Assembly (NCBI RefSeq): GCF_001591105.1 | Contig: NZ_BCUD01000003.1 | Location: 62,001 to 126,000 of the forward strand | Direction of reading: 5' to 3' | Length of the DNA: 64,000 nt | Source: Vibrio nereis NBRC 15637 | GTDB lineage: Bacteria > Pseudomonadota > Gammaproteobacteria > Enterobacterales > Vibrionaceae | Shown: positions 38,338-49,736 of the stretch, in pieces | Position numbering within the stretch: the first letter of the stretch is position 1 | Layout: each line of letters opens with the position of its first letter | The notes under the pieces: generated by a model | The model's database searches: none | What the model was told of the DNA's origin: nothing | What the model saw: the letters and a program-made list of their open reading frames with translations, nothing else | Made by a program: the position numbers and the translations under genes

Positions 38338-41300
38338 TTACTGTGCTTGAACGCGTAGTTCTGCTGCGCTACGACTTTGGTGACCCAGCAGGGTGTTGAG
38401 GTCCGCTGCTTGTGGTTTCACTAGATAGAACTTCGGAATCCATTCGTCAAAGTTCGCTAAAATATTCTCTGCGTGCGATGAGCCCGTTTCTTCAAGGTGC
38501 TCTGCGATGAGACCGCGCAGGTGCTCTTGGTGGATATACAAGTCTGAGAGTGAAATAGCCTCGACTGACTCGTTGTTTACTCGGCCTTGGAAGTCTTCAT
38601 TTTGATCCAACACGTAGGCAAAGCCGCCAGTCATACCGGCACCAAAGTTCACCCCAGTGGCGCCTAGAATAGCCACAATACCACCTGTCATGTATTCACA
38701 GGCGTTATCACCAGCGCCTTCAATCACGGCTATGGTACCTGAGTTACGTACACCAAAACGCTCACCGGCTGTACCTGCTGCAAATAACTTACCGCCAGTT
38801 GCGCCGTACAAACAGGTGTTACCAATGATGGTGGCTTCGTGGCATTTAAATGCGGTGCCTAAGTGAGGCTTGATCGCGATCTTACCGCCAGCCATGCCTT
38901 TGCCGACATAGTCGTTAGCATCACCAGTCAAGTAAAGCTCCACACCACCTGCGTTCCATACGCCAAATGATTGGCCAGCAGTGCCGTCAAGGTGGATTTT
39001 GATCGGCGATGCTGCCATACCTTGGTTGCCGTAACGCTTGGCAATTTCACCGGATAAGCGGGCACCAACAGAGCGATCGGTATTGATGACGTTATAGAAT
39101 AAGTTGGCGGATTGATTGGCTTCCACACTGGCTAGAGCATCATCGACGATCTTCTGGTTGAGCTCTGCTTTATCGAATGGCGTGTTTGGCTGCGTCCAGA
39201 AGAGTGGGTGTCCTTCAGGAGAAACTGGGGCCTCTAAAATATTCGACAGATCAAGCTTAGATTGTTTGGCTGTGATGCCTTCCACGGCTTCAAGCAGATC
39301 GGTACGACCAATCAAATCTGTTAGCTTCTCTACCCCTAACTCAGCAAGCAGTTCGCGCACTTCTTCTGCAAGGCCTGTGAAGTAGTTGACGACCATTTCT
39401 GGCAGTCCTTTGAAGTACTCTTTACGTAGCGTTTCATCTTGTGTCGCCACGCCTGTTGCACAGTTATTTAAGTGACAAATTCGTAAGAATTTACACCCCA
39501 TCGCGACCATCGGAGCGGTACCAAAACCAAAGCTTTCTGCACCAAGGATCGCCGCTTTTACAACGTCCAAGCCTGTTTTCAACCCGCCATCAACTTGCAG
39601 ACGAATCTTATGGCGCAGGCCATTAGCTACTAATGCTTGCTGCGTTTCAGCCAGACCAAGCTCCCACGGACAACCCGCGTATTTCACTGAAGTTAGTGGG
39701 CTGGCGGCGGTACCACCGTCATAACCCGAAATCGTAATTAAGTCGGCGTATGCTTTGGCTACTCCTGTAGCGATGGTGCCCACACCTGGTTCCGATACCA
39801 GTTTGACGGAAACTAAGGCATTTGGGTTAACCTGTTTCAAATCGAAAATGAGCTGGGCCAAGTCTTCGATCGAGTAAATATCATGGTGAGGAGGTGGGGA
39901 TATAAGCGTTACGCCCTGTACCGAGTAACGCAGCTTAGCGATCTCAGCCGTCACTTTGTGCCCTGGAAGCTGACCGCCTTCACCTGGTTTAGCACCTTGT
40001 GCCACTTTGATTTGCAGAACGTCTGCATTGGTTAAGTAGTGAGGCGTCACCCCAAAACGTCCAGATGCGATCTGTTTGATACGGGAATTACGATTAGTGC
40101 CAAATCGGCGAGGGTCTTCACCGCCTTCACCAGAATTCGAGTAACCACCTAACTGGTTCATCGCCATCGCCAGTGCTTCGTGAGCTTCTGGGCTCAAGGC
40201 ACCAATCGACATCGCTGCCGAATCAAAGCGTTTGAACAGATCTGTGGTCGGCTCAATTTTCTCTAGTGGTAGTGGCTTGTCTGATTTTTTTAGCGTCATC
40301 ATATCGCGTAGCATTGCGATAGGGCGATGGTTCACTTGTTCAGCAAAGCTCTTGTAATCGGAGTTTTCACCAGATTTGACAGCGGTTTGAAGTGTGCCGA
40401 CAACATCGGGGTTGTAGGCATGGTATTCACCACCGTGTACGTATTTCAGCAATCCCCCGTGCTCGATAGACTTACGTTTTGCCCATGCTTTGCGTGAAAG
40501 GTTAAATAAGTCTTGCTGGAAATCGTCGAAGTTTGCCCCTTGAATACGCGTCGCGACACCGCTGAAACAGACATCCACCACATCTTGGCTTAGGCCGACT
40601 GCTTCAAAAAGTTGTGAGCAGCGATAAGACGCCACCGTTGAAATGCCCATCTTGGACATGATCTTGTACAGACCCTTATTGATGCCGTACTGATAGTTCT
40701 GCATCACTTCACGATAGGTTTTATCTAGCGCGCCATCATCGATGAGTTTGCTCAGTGCTTCATATGCTAAATACGGGTATACCGCAGTAGCACCAAAACC
40801 AAGTAACACTGCAAACTGGTGTGGGTCGCGGGCTGTGGCTGTTTCGACAATGATGTTGGCATCACAACGCAAGTTCTCTTCGATCAGACGAGTCTGCACC
40901 GCACCAACGGCCATCGCTGCTGGGATCGGTAATTTGCCTTTGACCAATGCGCGGTCTGAAAGCACGACCAGTACAGTGCCTTCGCGCACCACCTGAGTGG
41001 CTTGGTCACAGAGATCATTAATCGCTTGTGCTAGATCTTTTTCATTCGGGTCATAGTTAATGTCGAGAATGGTATTACGGTAGTGTGCATCCGCCAGTTC
41101 TAATAACTGCTGCATATCAGAATAAAGCAGAACAGGCGAGTCGAACGTCACTCGGTGTGCGTGGCCATCCGTTTCGCAAAAGACATTCATCTCCTGGCCG
41201 ATACTTGTCGCTAACGACATGACATGCTTTTCACGCAGTGGATCGATGGGTGGGTTGGTTACCTGAGCGAACTTCTGGCGGAAGTAGTCAGTCACCAAGC

Positions 41301-42801
41301 GTTCTTTGGATGAGAGCACGGCCATCGGCGTGTCATCGCCCATCGAGCCTACTGCCTCTTGCCCCATATCACCGAGTACACGCAGCACTTGATCGACTTC
41401 TTCATTCGTCATCGCAAACTGCTTTTGATAGGTACTGAGCAGATCGTTTTCGAAAGTACGTTCGCCTACCTGATCATCAGGAAGGTCTTTAAATGACGTG
41501 AGTTTATGGACGTTATTTTCCATCCATTCACGGTACGGGTGGCGGCCTTTGAGATCGTTATCAATCTCACTGGATTGCCATAACTTGCCTCGGCGTGTAT
41601 CTACGACCAGCAGCTCGCCAGGGCCAACTCGGCCTTTCTCGGCCACTTCATCAGGTGCGTAGTCCCAAATGCCCACTTCAGAGGCGAGGGTGATCAGCTT
41701 ATCTTTGGTGATGACATAACGTGCCGGGCGAAGGCCATTGCGGTCTAAGTTACAGGCCGCATAACGACCATCAGATAAAACGATACCTGCTGGACCATCC
41801 CATGGTTCCATGTGCTTAGAGTTAAAGTCATAAAACGCGCGTAAGTCGGCGTCCATATCTGGGTGATTTTGCCATGCAGGCGGGACTAACATACGCATCG
41901 CACGGAAGATATCCATACCACCCGCGAGGAAAACATCCAGCATATTGTCTAGGCTTGAGGAGTCTGAGCCCGTTTCATTAACGAATGGCGCCGCTGTTTG
42001 CAAGTCTGGTAATAGCGGTGATGAAAACTTATAGGCACGTGCTCGTGCCCACTTACGGTTACCCTCGATAGTGTTGATTTCACCGTTGTGTGCCAAGTAG
42101 CGGAATGGCTGTGCGAGAGGCCAGCGAGGTTGTGTGTTGGTTGAAAAGCGCTGGTGGAACAAACAGATAGCAGATTCCATGCGCAAATCTGCAAGGTCTA
42201 GATAGAAACGCGGCAAGTCTGCTGGCATGCAGAGCCCTTTATAGACCATAACCTGAGTTGATAGGCTACAGATATAGAAATCACTGTCTTCGGTAATCTG
42301 TTTCTCGATACGGCGACGAGCAATATACAGACGGCGTTCAATGTCTCGCTCTCGCCAGCCTGCTGGAGCGGAAATAAAAACTTGTTGGATATTGGGTAAA
42401 GAGTTTAAAGCGATAGGACCAAGTACCGCGGAATTGGTAGGGACGTCTCGCCAACCTGCTACCGTGAGGGTTTCTTGAGCTAGCTCTTTATTAATAATAT
42501 CTTTGGCTGATTGCGCCTTAACGGGATCGGGGCTAAAGAAAATCATACCTACGGCATATTGTTTGCCTAGGTTGAACCCATTTTCTTCGGCGATAAGGCG
42601 TAGATAAGAGTCGGGCTTTTGTAGTAGCAGACCACAACCATCACCTGTTTTACCATCGGCGGCGATACCACCTCGGTGAGTCATGCGATCGAGTGCTGAA
42701 ATTGCTGTACGAACCAGCTTGTGACTTGGTTCACCTTCCATGTGTGCAATCAAACCAAATCCACAGTTGTCTTTCTCAAGACTTGGATCATAAAGAGCCA
42801 T
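38338..42801 (-). CDS. gltB: Glutamate synthase large subunit, E. coli-type
   Basis: A 1487-residue GOGAT alpha subunit: glutamine + 2-oxoglutarate + NADPH gives two glutamates. Class II amidotransferase domain with Cys13 as N-terminal nucleophile after a 12-residue propeptide ([20 protein letters not shown]). Central domain, then the FMN/3Fe-4S synthase domain with the GANFDD...[26 protein letters not shown] region and the cysteine cluster [13 protein letters not shown]-terminal GXGXG beta-helix domain. ATG 42801 has GGGAGAA upstream; the longer start is rejected. Closest in style to E. coli GltB (1486). Confidence 0.97.
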   Translation of the reverse strand: MALYDPSLEKDNCGFGLIAHMEGEPSHKLVRTAISALDRMTHRGGIAADGKTGDGCGLLLQKPDSYLRLIAEENGFNLGKQYAVGMIFFSPDPVKAQSAKDIINKELAQETLTVAGWRDVPTNSAVLGPIALNSLPNIQQVFISAPAGWRERDIERRLYIARRRIEKQITEDSDFYICSLSTQVMVYKGLCMPADLPRFYLDLADLRMESAICLFHQRFSTNTQPRWPLAQPFRYLAHNGEINTIEGNRKWARARAYKFSSPLLPDLQTAAPFVNETGSDSSSLDNMLDVFLAGGMDIFRAMRMLVPPAWQNHPDMDADLRAFYDFNSKHMEPWDGPAGIVLSDGRYAACNLDRNGLRPARYVITKDKLITLASEVGIWDYAPDEVAEKGRVGPGELLVVDTRRGKLWQSSEIDNDLKGRHPYREWMENNVHKLTSFKDLPDDQVGERTFENDLLSTYQKQFAMTNEEVDQVLRVLGDMGQEAVGSMGDDTPMAVLSSKERLVTDYFRQKFAQVTNPPIDPLREKHVMSLATSIGQEMNVFCETDGHAHRVTFDSPVLLYSDMQQLLELADAHYRNTILDINYDPNEKDLAQAINDLCDQATQVVREGTVLVVLSDRALVKGKLPIPAAMAVGAVQTRLIEENLRCDANIIVETATARDPHQFAVLLGFGATAVYPYLAYEALSKLIDDGALDKTYREVMQNYQYGINKGLYKIMSKMGISTVASYRCSQLFEAVGLSQDVVDVCFSGVATRIQGANFDDFQQDLFNLSRKAWAKRKSIEHGGLLKYVHGGEYHAYNPDVVGTLQTAVKSGENSDYKSFAEQVNHRPIAMLRDMMTLKKSDKPLPLEKIEPTTDLFKRFDSAAMSIGALSPEAHEALAMAMNQLGGYSNSGEGGEDPRRFGTNRNSRIKQIASGRFGVTPHYLTNADVLQIKVAQGAKPGEGGQLPGHKVTAEIAKLRYSVQGVTLISPPPHHDIYSIEDLAQLIFDLKQVNPNALVSVKLVSEPGVGTIATGVAKAYADLITISGYDGGTAASPLTSVKYAGCPWELGLAETQQALVANGLRHKIRLQVDGGLKTGLDVVKAAILGAESFGFGTAPMVAMGCKFLRICHLNNCATGVATQDETLRKEYFKGLPEMVVNYFTGLAEEVRELLAELGVEKLTDLIGRTDLLEAVEGITAKQSKLDLSNILEAPVSPEGHPLFWTQPNTPFDKAELNQKIVDDALASVEANQSANLFYNVINTDRSVGARLSGEIAKRYGNQGMAASPIKIHLDGTAGQSFGVWNAGGVELYLTGDANDYVGKGMAGGKIAIKPHLGTAFKCHEATIIGNTCLYGATGGKLFAAGTAGERFGVRNSGTIAVIEGAGDNACEYMTGGIVAILGATGVNFGAGMTGGFAYVLDQNEDFQGRVNNESVEAISLSDLYIHQEHLRGLIAEHLEETGSSHAENILANFDEWIPKFYLVKPQAADLNTLLGHQSRSAAELRVQAQ

Positions 42802-42895
42802 TGCAATTCTCCCTTTGCTTCGCTGTCTTCCAGACAGTACTACCAACATCAAAAGGGTTGGTATGTATGACTAACTATGTTTTCAAATTGTTAAA

Positions 42896-42915
42896 TTCTG
42901 CATAATGATGCAGAA
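42896..42915. repeat. Perfect inverted repeat upstream of gltB
   Basis: TTCTGCAT and ATGCAGAA, 8-base arms around AATG, 95-114 bases before the gltB start. Operator-like; it does not fit the NtrC or ArgR consensus. Confidence 0.55.
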
Positions 42916-43079
42916 AATGTTTTGTTATAGTTTTACAAAATTAGACAAAATCATTTTCATCGACTTCACAACGTATAGCTTATTATGAAAAAGGTCAAGT
43001 TTTTGGTGAATAATCGCGCCAATGTGGGGTTTACCACTTAATGCACTAGAAAAGTTGTTTTAAATCAGAAGGATAGGTT

Positions 43080-43109
43080 TTCAATTGTTACACTTTTGCA
43101 ACAATTGAA
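43080..43109. repeat. Perfect 10-base inverted repeat between the gltBD operons
   Basis: TTCAATTGTT (43080-43089) and AACAATTGAA (43100-43109) around ACACTTTTGC. It is too AT-rich for a terminator and lacks a T tail on either strand, so an operator is likelier. Confidence 0.5.
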
Positions 43110-43123
43110 TCCCGAAGAAATAA

Positions 43124-43148
43124 AAAAGGCCAGCACATTGTGCTGGCC
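43124..43148 (-). terminator. Terminator after the second gltBD operon
   Basis: GGCCAGCAC (43128-43136), loop ATT, GTGCTGGCC (43140-43148). On the minus strand a run of six T's follows. It insulates the Bacillus-type operon from the E. coli-type one. Confidence 0.9.
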
Positions 43149-43233
43149 AAATATAAAAGTTTGGAAGGAATGATTATTAATCGGTTATCACCCAGAATCA
43201 TTGAAGGTCATTAGAGCCTGGGTGGTAACACTA

Positions 43234-44703
43234 TTAAGCTGATAGCATAAGAGAGTCAGCTTTTGCTTCTAGATTGGTATTACCCATTAGATATTCATCC
43301 ACAGCTCGAGCACATTCGCGGCCTTCATTGATACAGCGTACGACCAAAGATTGACCAGTGCGCATATCACCCGCAGCAAATACACCTGCTTGGTTAGTTT
43401 GGAAGTCTTGTGTTGCTACGTTACCGCGATCATCCAAAGTAATATCTAGCTGAGCTAATACGCCCGTTGGTTCTGGGTGTAGGAAGCCCATGGCCAGAAA
43501 CGCCATATCACATGGGATCACGCGCTCGCTGCCTTCGACTTCTTTAAAACTTGGGCGCTCACCTGGTTTTGCGTCTTCCCAGACGATGTCTGCAAGACGT
43601 AGACCTGTGACTTCGCCTTTGTCATTGCCGATGAACTCTTTAGTCAGGATGTTCCAGTGGCGATCGACGCCTTCTTCATGAGAAGTCGAAGTACGCAGAA
43701 TCATCGGGTACTGTGGCCAAGGCATATTAGCAGGGCGTTTCTCTGGTGGAATCGGCATGATTTCAACCTGAGTGATGCTTGCTGCTCCATGACGGTTAGA
43801 TGTACCCACACAGTCAGAACCAGTATCACCACCACCGATCACCACAACATGTTTGCCCGCCGCGTGAACTTCTTCACCCTTCAGGTCCATATCGTTTGCA
43901 CGGCGGTTGTTTTGCCCTAGGAATTCCATCGCGAAGTGAACGCCTTTTAGTTCACGACCAGGAACTGGTAAGTCACGTGGAACCGTTGAGCCACCAGTCA
44001 GTAGAACCACATCGAACTCTTGACGTAGTTGTTGAGCATTGACGTCAACACCGATGTGCTGGTTTACTTTGAACTCAACGCCTGCTTCTGCCATTAAGTT
44101 AATCTTACGGTCGATCACTTCCATGCTTAGTTTGAAGTCTGGAATACCAAAACGCAGTAGACCACCAACTTTCTCGTCACGCTCGAATACTGTTACGCTA
44201 TGACCTGCGCTGTTTAGCTGCTCAGCAGCGGCGAGGCCAGCTGGGCCAGAACCGATGATCGCCACCGTTTTACCGGTGCGAGATCGTGGTGTTTTTGGCT
44301 TAGCGTATCCTTCACGATACGCCGTTTCGACGATAGTTTTCTCGATGTTACAGATGGTGATTGGGTCTTGGTTGATGCCCAAAACACACGCGCTTTCACA
44401 TGGAGCAGGGCATACACGACCAGTAAACTCAGGGAAGTTATTGGTTGTACTAAGAATATTCCACGCTTCTTCCCAGCTATCACGGTAAACCGCGTCGTTG
44501 AATTCCGGGATGATGTTACCGATCGGGCAGCCGTTATGGCAAAACGGCACGCCACAGTCCATACAGCGAGAGGCTTGTGTATTGATCTTGTCGCCAAATT
44601 CGTCGTTTAGAACGAACTCTTTGTTGTTCTTAATACGCTCTGATGGGTCGATCTTTTGCGGTAATTCACGACCATGCTCTAAAAATCCAGTAGGCTTACC
44701 CAT
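43234..44703 (-). CDS. gltD: Glutamate synthase small subunit, Bacillus/actinobacterial type
   Basis: A 489-residue small GOGAT subunit of a different lineage from the gltD at 36904. It starts MGKPTGFLEHGRELPQKIDP, the opening of Gram-positive-type GltD. It has cluster motifs CMDCGVPFCHNGCPIGNIIP and CPAPCESACVLGI, then FAD motif [13 protein letters not shown] near 150 and NADPH motif VVVIGGGDTGSDC near 290. It overlaps its gltB partner by one base (TAATG). Second gene of a two-gene operon with its own terminator. Confidence 0.95.
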   Translation of the reverse strand: MGKPTGFLEHGRELPQKIDPSERIKNNKEFVLNDEFGDKINTQASRCMDCGVPFCHNGCPIGNIIPEFNDAVYRDSWEEAWNILSTTNNFPEFTGRVCPAPCESACVLGINQDPITICNIEKTIVETAYREGYAKPKTPRSRTGKTVAIIGSGPAGLAAAEQLNSAGHSVTVFERDEKVGGLLRFGIPDFKLSMEVIDRKINLMAEAGVEFKVNQHIGVDVNAQQLRQEFDVVLLTGGSTVPRDLPVPGRELKGVHFAMEFLGQNNRRANDMDLKGEEVHAAGKHVVVIGGGDTGSDCVGTSNRHGAASITQVEIMPIPPEKRPANMPWPQYPMILRTSTSHEEGVDRHWNILTKEFIGNDKGEVTGLRLADIVWEDAKPGERPSFKEVEGSERVIPCDMAFLAMGFLHPEPTGVLAQLDITLDDRGNVATQDFQTNQAGVFAAGDMRTGQSLVVRCINEGRECARAVDEYLMGNTNLEAKADSLMLSA

Positions 44704-47700
44704 TACACTGCCTCCGCTTCTTGTTGTTGCGCTGCTTCTGCCTTGCGTTTTTGAAGTACGGCTTTGTAGTCGCGAGGCATGACTTTCACCATGCTTTGCA
44801 AGCTTGCTTCAAAGTTATCAAGGAACGATTGAGCAACTTCACTTCCTGTGAATTCGACATGCTTAGTCAGCATATCAAGTAGTAGATCTCTGTCTTCTTG
44901 TTCGATTGGGTCAAGGTCAACCAACTCTGGGTTCAGCTTCGACTCGAAGTCGCCTGATTTATCCCAAACGTAAGCGACACCGCCACTCATGCCAGCAGCG
45001 AAGTTACGACCAGTTGAACCTAGGATGATGGCTGCACCGCCAGTCATGTACTCACAACCGTGGTCACCAACGCCTTCTACAACCACTTTCGCGCCTGAGT
45101 TACGAACACAGAAACGTTCACCCGCCATACCGCGAATGAAAGACTCACCCGAAGTCGCACCGTAGAAACACACGTTACCGACCACGATGTTGTCTTCTGC
45201 GACAATGCTTGATTTCGCATCTGGGTATAACACCAAAGTACCGCCAGACAGACCTTTACCCCAGTAGTCGTTCGCATCGCCTTCCACTTCGAATTTCACG
45301 CCCTTGGCCAGGAATGCACCGAATGACTGACCCGCAGACCCGTTGAACTTCACATTCATTGGTTGAGGGAGACCTTGGTCTTTGTACACTTTCGAGATTT
45401 CGTTCGACAGCATGGTACCCGCAGAGCGGTCCGTGTTGACGATAGGGAACTCAGCATTGACCGCTTCGCCTTTCTCGAGTGCAGGGATAGCTGCTTGAAT
45501 CAGTTTACGGTCAAGCACAGATTCTAGGTTGTGGTTCTGTTGCGTTTGGTTATGGATACCGTCTGACTCACGAGGCTGTTCAACATGAAGCACAGGAGAC
45601 AGATCGAGGTTCTTGTATTTCCAATGAGAAACGTCTTGGCGAACTTTCAGTTTCTGGCCTTGACCGACCATCTCATCGATAGTGCGGAAGCCAAGTTCAG
45701 CCATGATTTCACGCAGACCTTGCGCCATGTACTGGAAGAAGGTTACGACGTCTTCTACGCGGCCATCAAAGCGCTCGCGAAGAGTCTTGTTCTGAGTTGC
45801 GATACCAACAGGGCAGGTGTTCTTATGACACTTACGCATCATTATACAACCTTCAACCACTAATGCTGCGGTTGCTACGCCCCATTCTTCTGCACCTAGT
45901 AGTGTTGCTACTGCAAGGTCACGAGGTGTCTTCATCTGACCATCCGCCTGAACCACGATACGGTTACGCAGACCGTTCTTGAGTAGCGTTTGGTGTGTTT
46001 CTGCCAAGCCAAGCTCCCAAGGAAGACCAGTATGGCGGATTGAAGACATTGGCGATGCACCTGTACCGCCATCGAAACCTGCGATCAGTACAACGTCTGC
46101 TTTTGCTTTCGCAACACCAGAAGCGATAGTACCTACGCCTGCTTCCGACACCAGTTTCACGTTTACGCGACCAGCACGGTTGGCGTTCTTCAAGTCGTAG
46201 ATCAGCTGAGCCAAGTCTTCGATTGAGTAGATATCGTGGTGTGGCGGTGGCGAGATAAGACCGACGCCCGGAGTTGAGTGACGCGTTGCACCGATCCAGT
46301 CATCGACTTTATCGCCAGGTAGCTGACCACCTTCACCTGGTTTCGCGCCCTGAGCCATCTTGATTTGTAGCTCTTCCGCGTTGGTTAGGTAGTAAGAGGT
46401 GACGCCAAAACGACCTGAAGCAACCTGTTTAATAGCAGAACGTTCCCAGTCGCCGTTTTCTTTGCGCTCGAAACGCATTGGGTCTTCACCACCTTCACCA
46501 GAGTTCGATTTCGCGCCTAGGCGGTTCATCGCAACAGCCAGTGTTGAGTGTGCCTCGTAAGAGATCGAACCGAATGACATTGCACCCGTCGCGAAGCGTT
46601 TGACGATGCTTTCAATTGGCTCGACTTCGTCGATAGAGATGGAGCCTGCTGGGTTCTTAATAAACTCAAGTTGGCTACGCAGGGTGACTGCGTTGTCACC
46701 TTGTTTGTCTACCGCCGTCGCGTATTGCTTGAACTGATCGTAGTTCTTGTTACGCGTAGACTCTTGCAGTAGAGAAATGGTTTCTGGGTTGAATAGGTGT
46801 TTCTCACCACGTTGTTTCCATTGGTAAACACCACCCACATCCAGCATTTGGATTGGGATTTCACGTTGTGGGTAGCCTACGCGGTGACGAACGAGCACTT
46901 CTTTGGCGATATCGTCAAGCGTGAGACCTTGAATACGAGAAACCGTACCGGTGAAGTACTTCTCCACCACCGACTTATTGATACCTAGAGCTTCAAAGAT
47001 TTGTGCGCCGTGGTAAGACTGAAGTGTCGAAATCCCCATCTTAGAGAAGATCTTCAATAGGCCGCCGTTTACCGCTTTACGGTAGTTGTCGAATAGCGTA
47101 TCTAGTGATGCTTCAGGATCGAGCTTCTTGCGACGTTGCAAATCGACCAGTGTTTCTGTCACTAAGTATGGGTTGACTGCGTTTGCACCATAGCCGAACA
47201 AGGTAGCGAAGTGGTGTGTTTCTCGCGCGTCACCGGTTTCAACCACAATGCCACACTTGGCACGCAGGCCTTTGCGGATCAGGTGGTGGTGGACAGCGCC
47301 AACGGCTAGCATCGCTGGAATGGCAGCATGGTTTGAGTTCACCGCACGGTCTGTTAGTACGATGATTGAGTAACCGTCAACGACTGCGTCTTCAGCGTAT
47401 TGGCAAATACGTTTTAGCGCGCGTTCTAGCTTGCCTTCTTCTTCACTGGCTTGGAAAACAATATCCAATGTTTTCGCTTGCAGGTGCTCGTTATCAATAG
47501 CACGTAATTTTTCTAACTCAGCGTTTGAGATGACAGGCGACTCAAGCTCTACCTTGCGACAGTGAGCCGGAGACTCAGATAATAGGTTCTGATCTTTACC
47601 TAGGTAAGTGTTCAGAGACATTACCATACGTTCCCGAATTGGGTCGATTGGCGGGTTGGTTACCTGGGCAAACAACTGTTTAAAGTAGTTAGATAGATGT

Positions 47701-49244
47701 TGTGATTGGTGTGAAAGCACAGCCAGTGGCCAGTCAGCACCCATTGCAGAAAGTGGTTCTTTACCATCATTCGACATAGGAACGATGATTTCATTCACTT
47801 CTTCTGTGCTGATACCAAACGCTTGCTGACGGTGAAGTAAACGCTCAGGCGTTGGCTGTGCGTGAGTGTTATCGGCTTCTGGAAGTTTGCTTAGGCTCAG
47901 TAGATTTTCTTTCACCCATTTTTCATAGGGTTGAGCGGTAGCAATGGTGTCTTTGACTTCTTCATCGGAAATGATTCGGCCTTGTTCAAGGTCGGCGACA
48001 AAGATACGACCTGGCTGCAAGCGACCACGGAATTCAACATTTTCAGGGGCAATTTCGACAACACCTGACTCAGAAGCCATCACTAGGAAGTCATCTTTGG
48101 TCACTGTGTAGCGTGAAGGACGTAGACCATTACGGTCAAGGGTTGCACCCACCTGAACACCGTCAGTGAAACAAACTGAAGCCGGACCATCCCATGGTTC
48201 CATGATATTCGCGTGGTATTGATAGAACGCGCGACGTGTAGGATCCATGTTTTTGTTTTCTTGCCATGCTTCTGGGATCATCATCATCAGAGCATGTGGC
48301 AGAGTACGGCCAGAAAGAACGAGGAGTTCCAGCGCCATATCGAAGTTGGATGAATCCGAGCTGCCTTCCTGACAGATCGGCAGTAGCATGTCGATCTCGG
48401 CTTGGGTAAACAAGTCAGACTGAATGATGGCTTCGCGCGCTTTCATCCAGTTCAAGTTACCGCGCACCGTGTTGATTTCGCCGTTGTGAGCAATGTAACG
48501 GAAAGGCTGCGCCAGACGCCATTTAGGGAAGGTGTTGGTAGAAAAACGAGAGTGCACCAGCGCCAATGCTGTCACCATCGTAGGGTTCTGTAAATCTAGG
48601 AAGTATTGAGGTACCTGCTCTGTGGTTAGCTGACCTTTGTACACCAACGTCTTGTAAGACATTGAGTTGATGTAAAAATCATCACCAATGTTTGACACGC
48701 TTTCAAGGCAAACACGAACTGTGTAGTTACGCAAAACGTAAAGTTTACGCTCAAGTTCTTCTGGTGTTGTGCTTGGCCCACCAGAGATAAATACGTGCTC
48801 AAATTGAGGTTCAGTGCTTAACGGATCAGAACCGATCATCGAGTTGTCGGTTGGAAGTACACGATAACCCAGTACTTCTAAATCAAGGCGTTTAGCGTTG
48901 CGTTCCAAAATATCGCGGCACTGAGCACGCTTATGCTCGTCCTTAGGAAACAGTACAACACCAACACCGTATTTTTCGAAAGAAGGCAGTTTAATGCCTA
49001 GCTTTACCGCTTCTTCCAAAAGAAATTCGTGTGGTTTTTGCAACAAGATACCCGCACCGTCACCGCTGCATGGGTCACAACCTTGACCGCCACGGTGTTC
49101 CATGCGTGCTAGCATATCGAGTGCTTGAGTCACAACGTCATGCGATTTACGGTTTTTAAGGTGAGCAACAAAACCGATACCACAAGCGTCGTGCTCCAGC
49201 TCAGGAGTATAAAGACCTTGGGCTTTTTGCTCTCTATCTACCAT
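44703..49244 (-). CDS. gltB: Glutamate synthase large subunit, Bacillus/actinobacterial type
   Basis: A 1513-residue GOGAT large subunit. The N-terminal MVDREQKAQGLYTPELEHDA-CGIGFVAHLK places the nucleophile at Cys21. The QGLY.PE.EHDACGIG pattern and HRGGQGCDPCSGDGAGILLQ are typical of Bacillus/actinobacterial GltB and differ from the paralogue at 38338 ([26 protein letters not shown]). FMN/iron-sulfur motifs are intact (MRKCHKNTCPVG). ATG 49244 with GGAAGGA upstream is preferred to a start 7 codons earlier. Forms a full enzyme with the adjacent gltD. Confidence 0.96.
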   Translation of the reverse strand: MVDREQKAQGLYTPELEHDACGIGFVAHLKNRKSHDVVTQALDMLARMEHRGGQGCDPCSGDGAGILLQKPHEFLLEEAVKLGIKLPSFEKYGVGVVLFPKDEHKRAQCRDILERNAKRLDLEVLGYRVLPTDNSMIGSDPLSTEPQFEHVFISGGPSTTPEELERKLYVLRNYTVRVCLESVSNIGDDFYINSMSYKTLVYKGQLTTEQVPQYFLDLQNPTMVTALALVHSRFSTNTFPKWRLAQPFRYIAHNGEINTVRGNLNWMKAREAIIQSDLFTQAEIDMLLPICQEGSSDSSNFDMALELLVLSGRTLPHALMMMIPEAWQENKNMDPTRRAFYQYHANIMEPWDGPASVCFTDGVQVGATLDRNGLRPSRYTVTKDDFLVMASESGVVEIAPENVEFRGRLQPGRIFVADLEQGRIISDEEVKDTIATAQPYEKWVKENLLSLSKLPEADNTHAQPTPERLLHRQQAFGISTEEVNEIIVPMSNDGKEPLSAMGADWPLAVLSHQSQHLSNYFKQLFAQVTNPPIDPIRERMVMSLNTYLGKDQNLLSESPAHCRKVELESPVISNAELEKLRAIDNEHLQAKTLDIVFQASEEEGKLERALKRICQYAEDAVVDGYSIIVLTDRAVNSNHAAIPAMLAVGAVHHHLIRKGLRAKCGIVVETGDARETHHFATLFGYGANAVNPYLVTETLVDLQRRKKLDPEASLDTLFDNYRKAVNGGLLKIFSKMGISTLQSYHGAQIFEALGINKSVVEKYFTGTVSRIQGLTLDDIAKEVLVRHRVGYPQREIPIQMLDVGGVYQWKQRGEKHLFNPETISLLQESTRNKNYDQFKQYATAVDKQGDNAVTLRSQLEFIKNPAGSISIDEVEPIESIVKRFATGAMSFGSISYEAHSTLAVAMNRLGAKSNSGEGGEDPMRFERKENGDWERSAIKQVASGRFGVTSYYLTNAEELQIKMAQGAKPGEGGQLPGDKVDDWIGATRHSTPGVGLISPPPHHDIYSIEDLAQLIYDLKNANRAGRVNVKLVSEAGVGTIASGVAKAKADVVLIAGFDGGTGASPMSSIRHTGLPWELGLAETHQTLLKNGLRNRIVVQADGQMKTPRDLAVATLLGAEEWGVATAALVVEGCIMMRKCHKNTCPVGIATQNKTLRERFDGRVEDVVTFFQYMAQGLREIMAELGFRTIDEMVGQGQKLKVRQDVSHWKYKNLDLSPVLHVEQPRESDGIHNQTQQNHNLESVLDRKLIQAAIPALEKGEAVNAEFPIVNTDRSAGTMLSNEISKVYKDQGLPQPMNVKFNGSAGQSFGAFLAKGVKFEVEGDANDYWGKGLSGGTLVLYPDAKSSIVAEDNIVVGNVCFYGATSGESFIRGMAGERFCVRNSGAKVVVEGVGDHGCEYMTGGAAIILGSTGRNFAAGMSGGVAYVWDKSGDFESKLNPELVDLDPIEQEDRDLLLDMLTKHVEFTGSEVAQSFLDNFEASLQSMVKVMPRDYKAVLQKRKAEAAQQQEAEAV

Positions 49245-49593
49245 AGATACATCCTTCCAGTTCAATAGGCGCGCAAATACCAGTCGAAACCAGTTTTACG
49301 ACCTGTCCTTTATTTTTATGATTCGAAGTCATCCTAGGTTGGCGACTTTGAGTCCATTCCGCCTCTCGCAGGAAAAATATTGCGAGATAAACAATCCTTG
49401 GTGATATCCGTTTTTTTTGTATCACTATGCAGTGATTTATATAGGTGGGGTGGGATTATCACCGAAGTTTTAGTCATTGCATGTGTAATTAAATACACAA
49501 AAAACACTAAAATCTGAAAGTATCCTACAATCTTGTCAGCTTTGAATGCAATCAAAATTCGTTCTGTCGCCCACATTTTTTGGGTTATAAATT

Positions 49594-49620
49594 GATTAAT
49601 ATGTTTAACTTTTGATTAAC
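49594..49620. promoter_or_regulatory. ArcA-box-like repeat array
   Basis: GATTAA (49594), GTTTAAC (49603) and GATTAAC (49614): the last two are 11 bases apart, the ArcA direct-repeat period. A candidate site for oxygen control of gltBD or yhcC. By eye only. Confidence 0.35.
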
Positions 49621-49717
49621 ATAGTGCTTGAGGCACGGATTTTATGCATGTTTATTGACTTCGCATAACATTGCAGTTGTTTGAAACCGCTACATTTCTC
49701 CATCCTATATTTTCAGT

Positions 49718-49736
49718 ATTGTAATTTTATTACAAT
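49718..49736. promoter_or_regulatory. Perfect dyad ATTGTAAT-TTT-ATTACAAT upstream of yhcC
   Basis: 8-base perfect arms, 40-58 bases before the yhcC start, likely overlapping its promoter. Operator-like; the regulator is unknown. A degenerate Fur-like stretch (14 of 19 consensus positions by eye) follows at 49740-49758. Confidence 0.55.

Larger units (their letters stand above)
42802..43233. promoter_or_regulatory. Leader/promoter region of the first gltBD operon
   Basis: A 432-base AT-rich gap without an ORF. It contains the perfect dyad TTCTGCAT-AATG-ATGCAGAA (42896-42915), a looser ACCAAC/GTTGGT repeat near 42843-42861, a second perfect dyad (43080-43109) and, at the far end, the terminator of the second gltBD operon. 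E. coli gltBD is controlled by Lrp and others; no such site can be assigned by eye. Confidence 0.55.
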
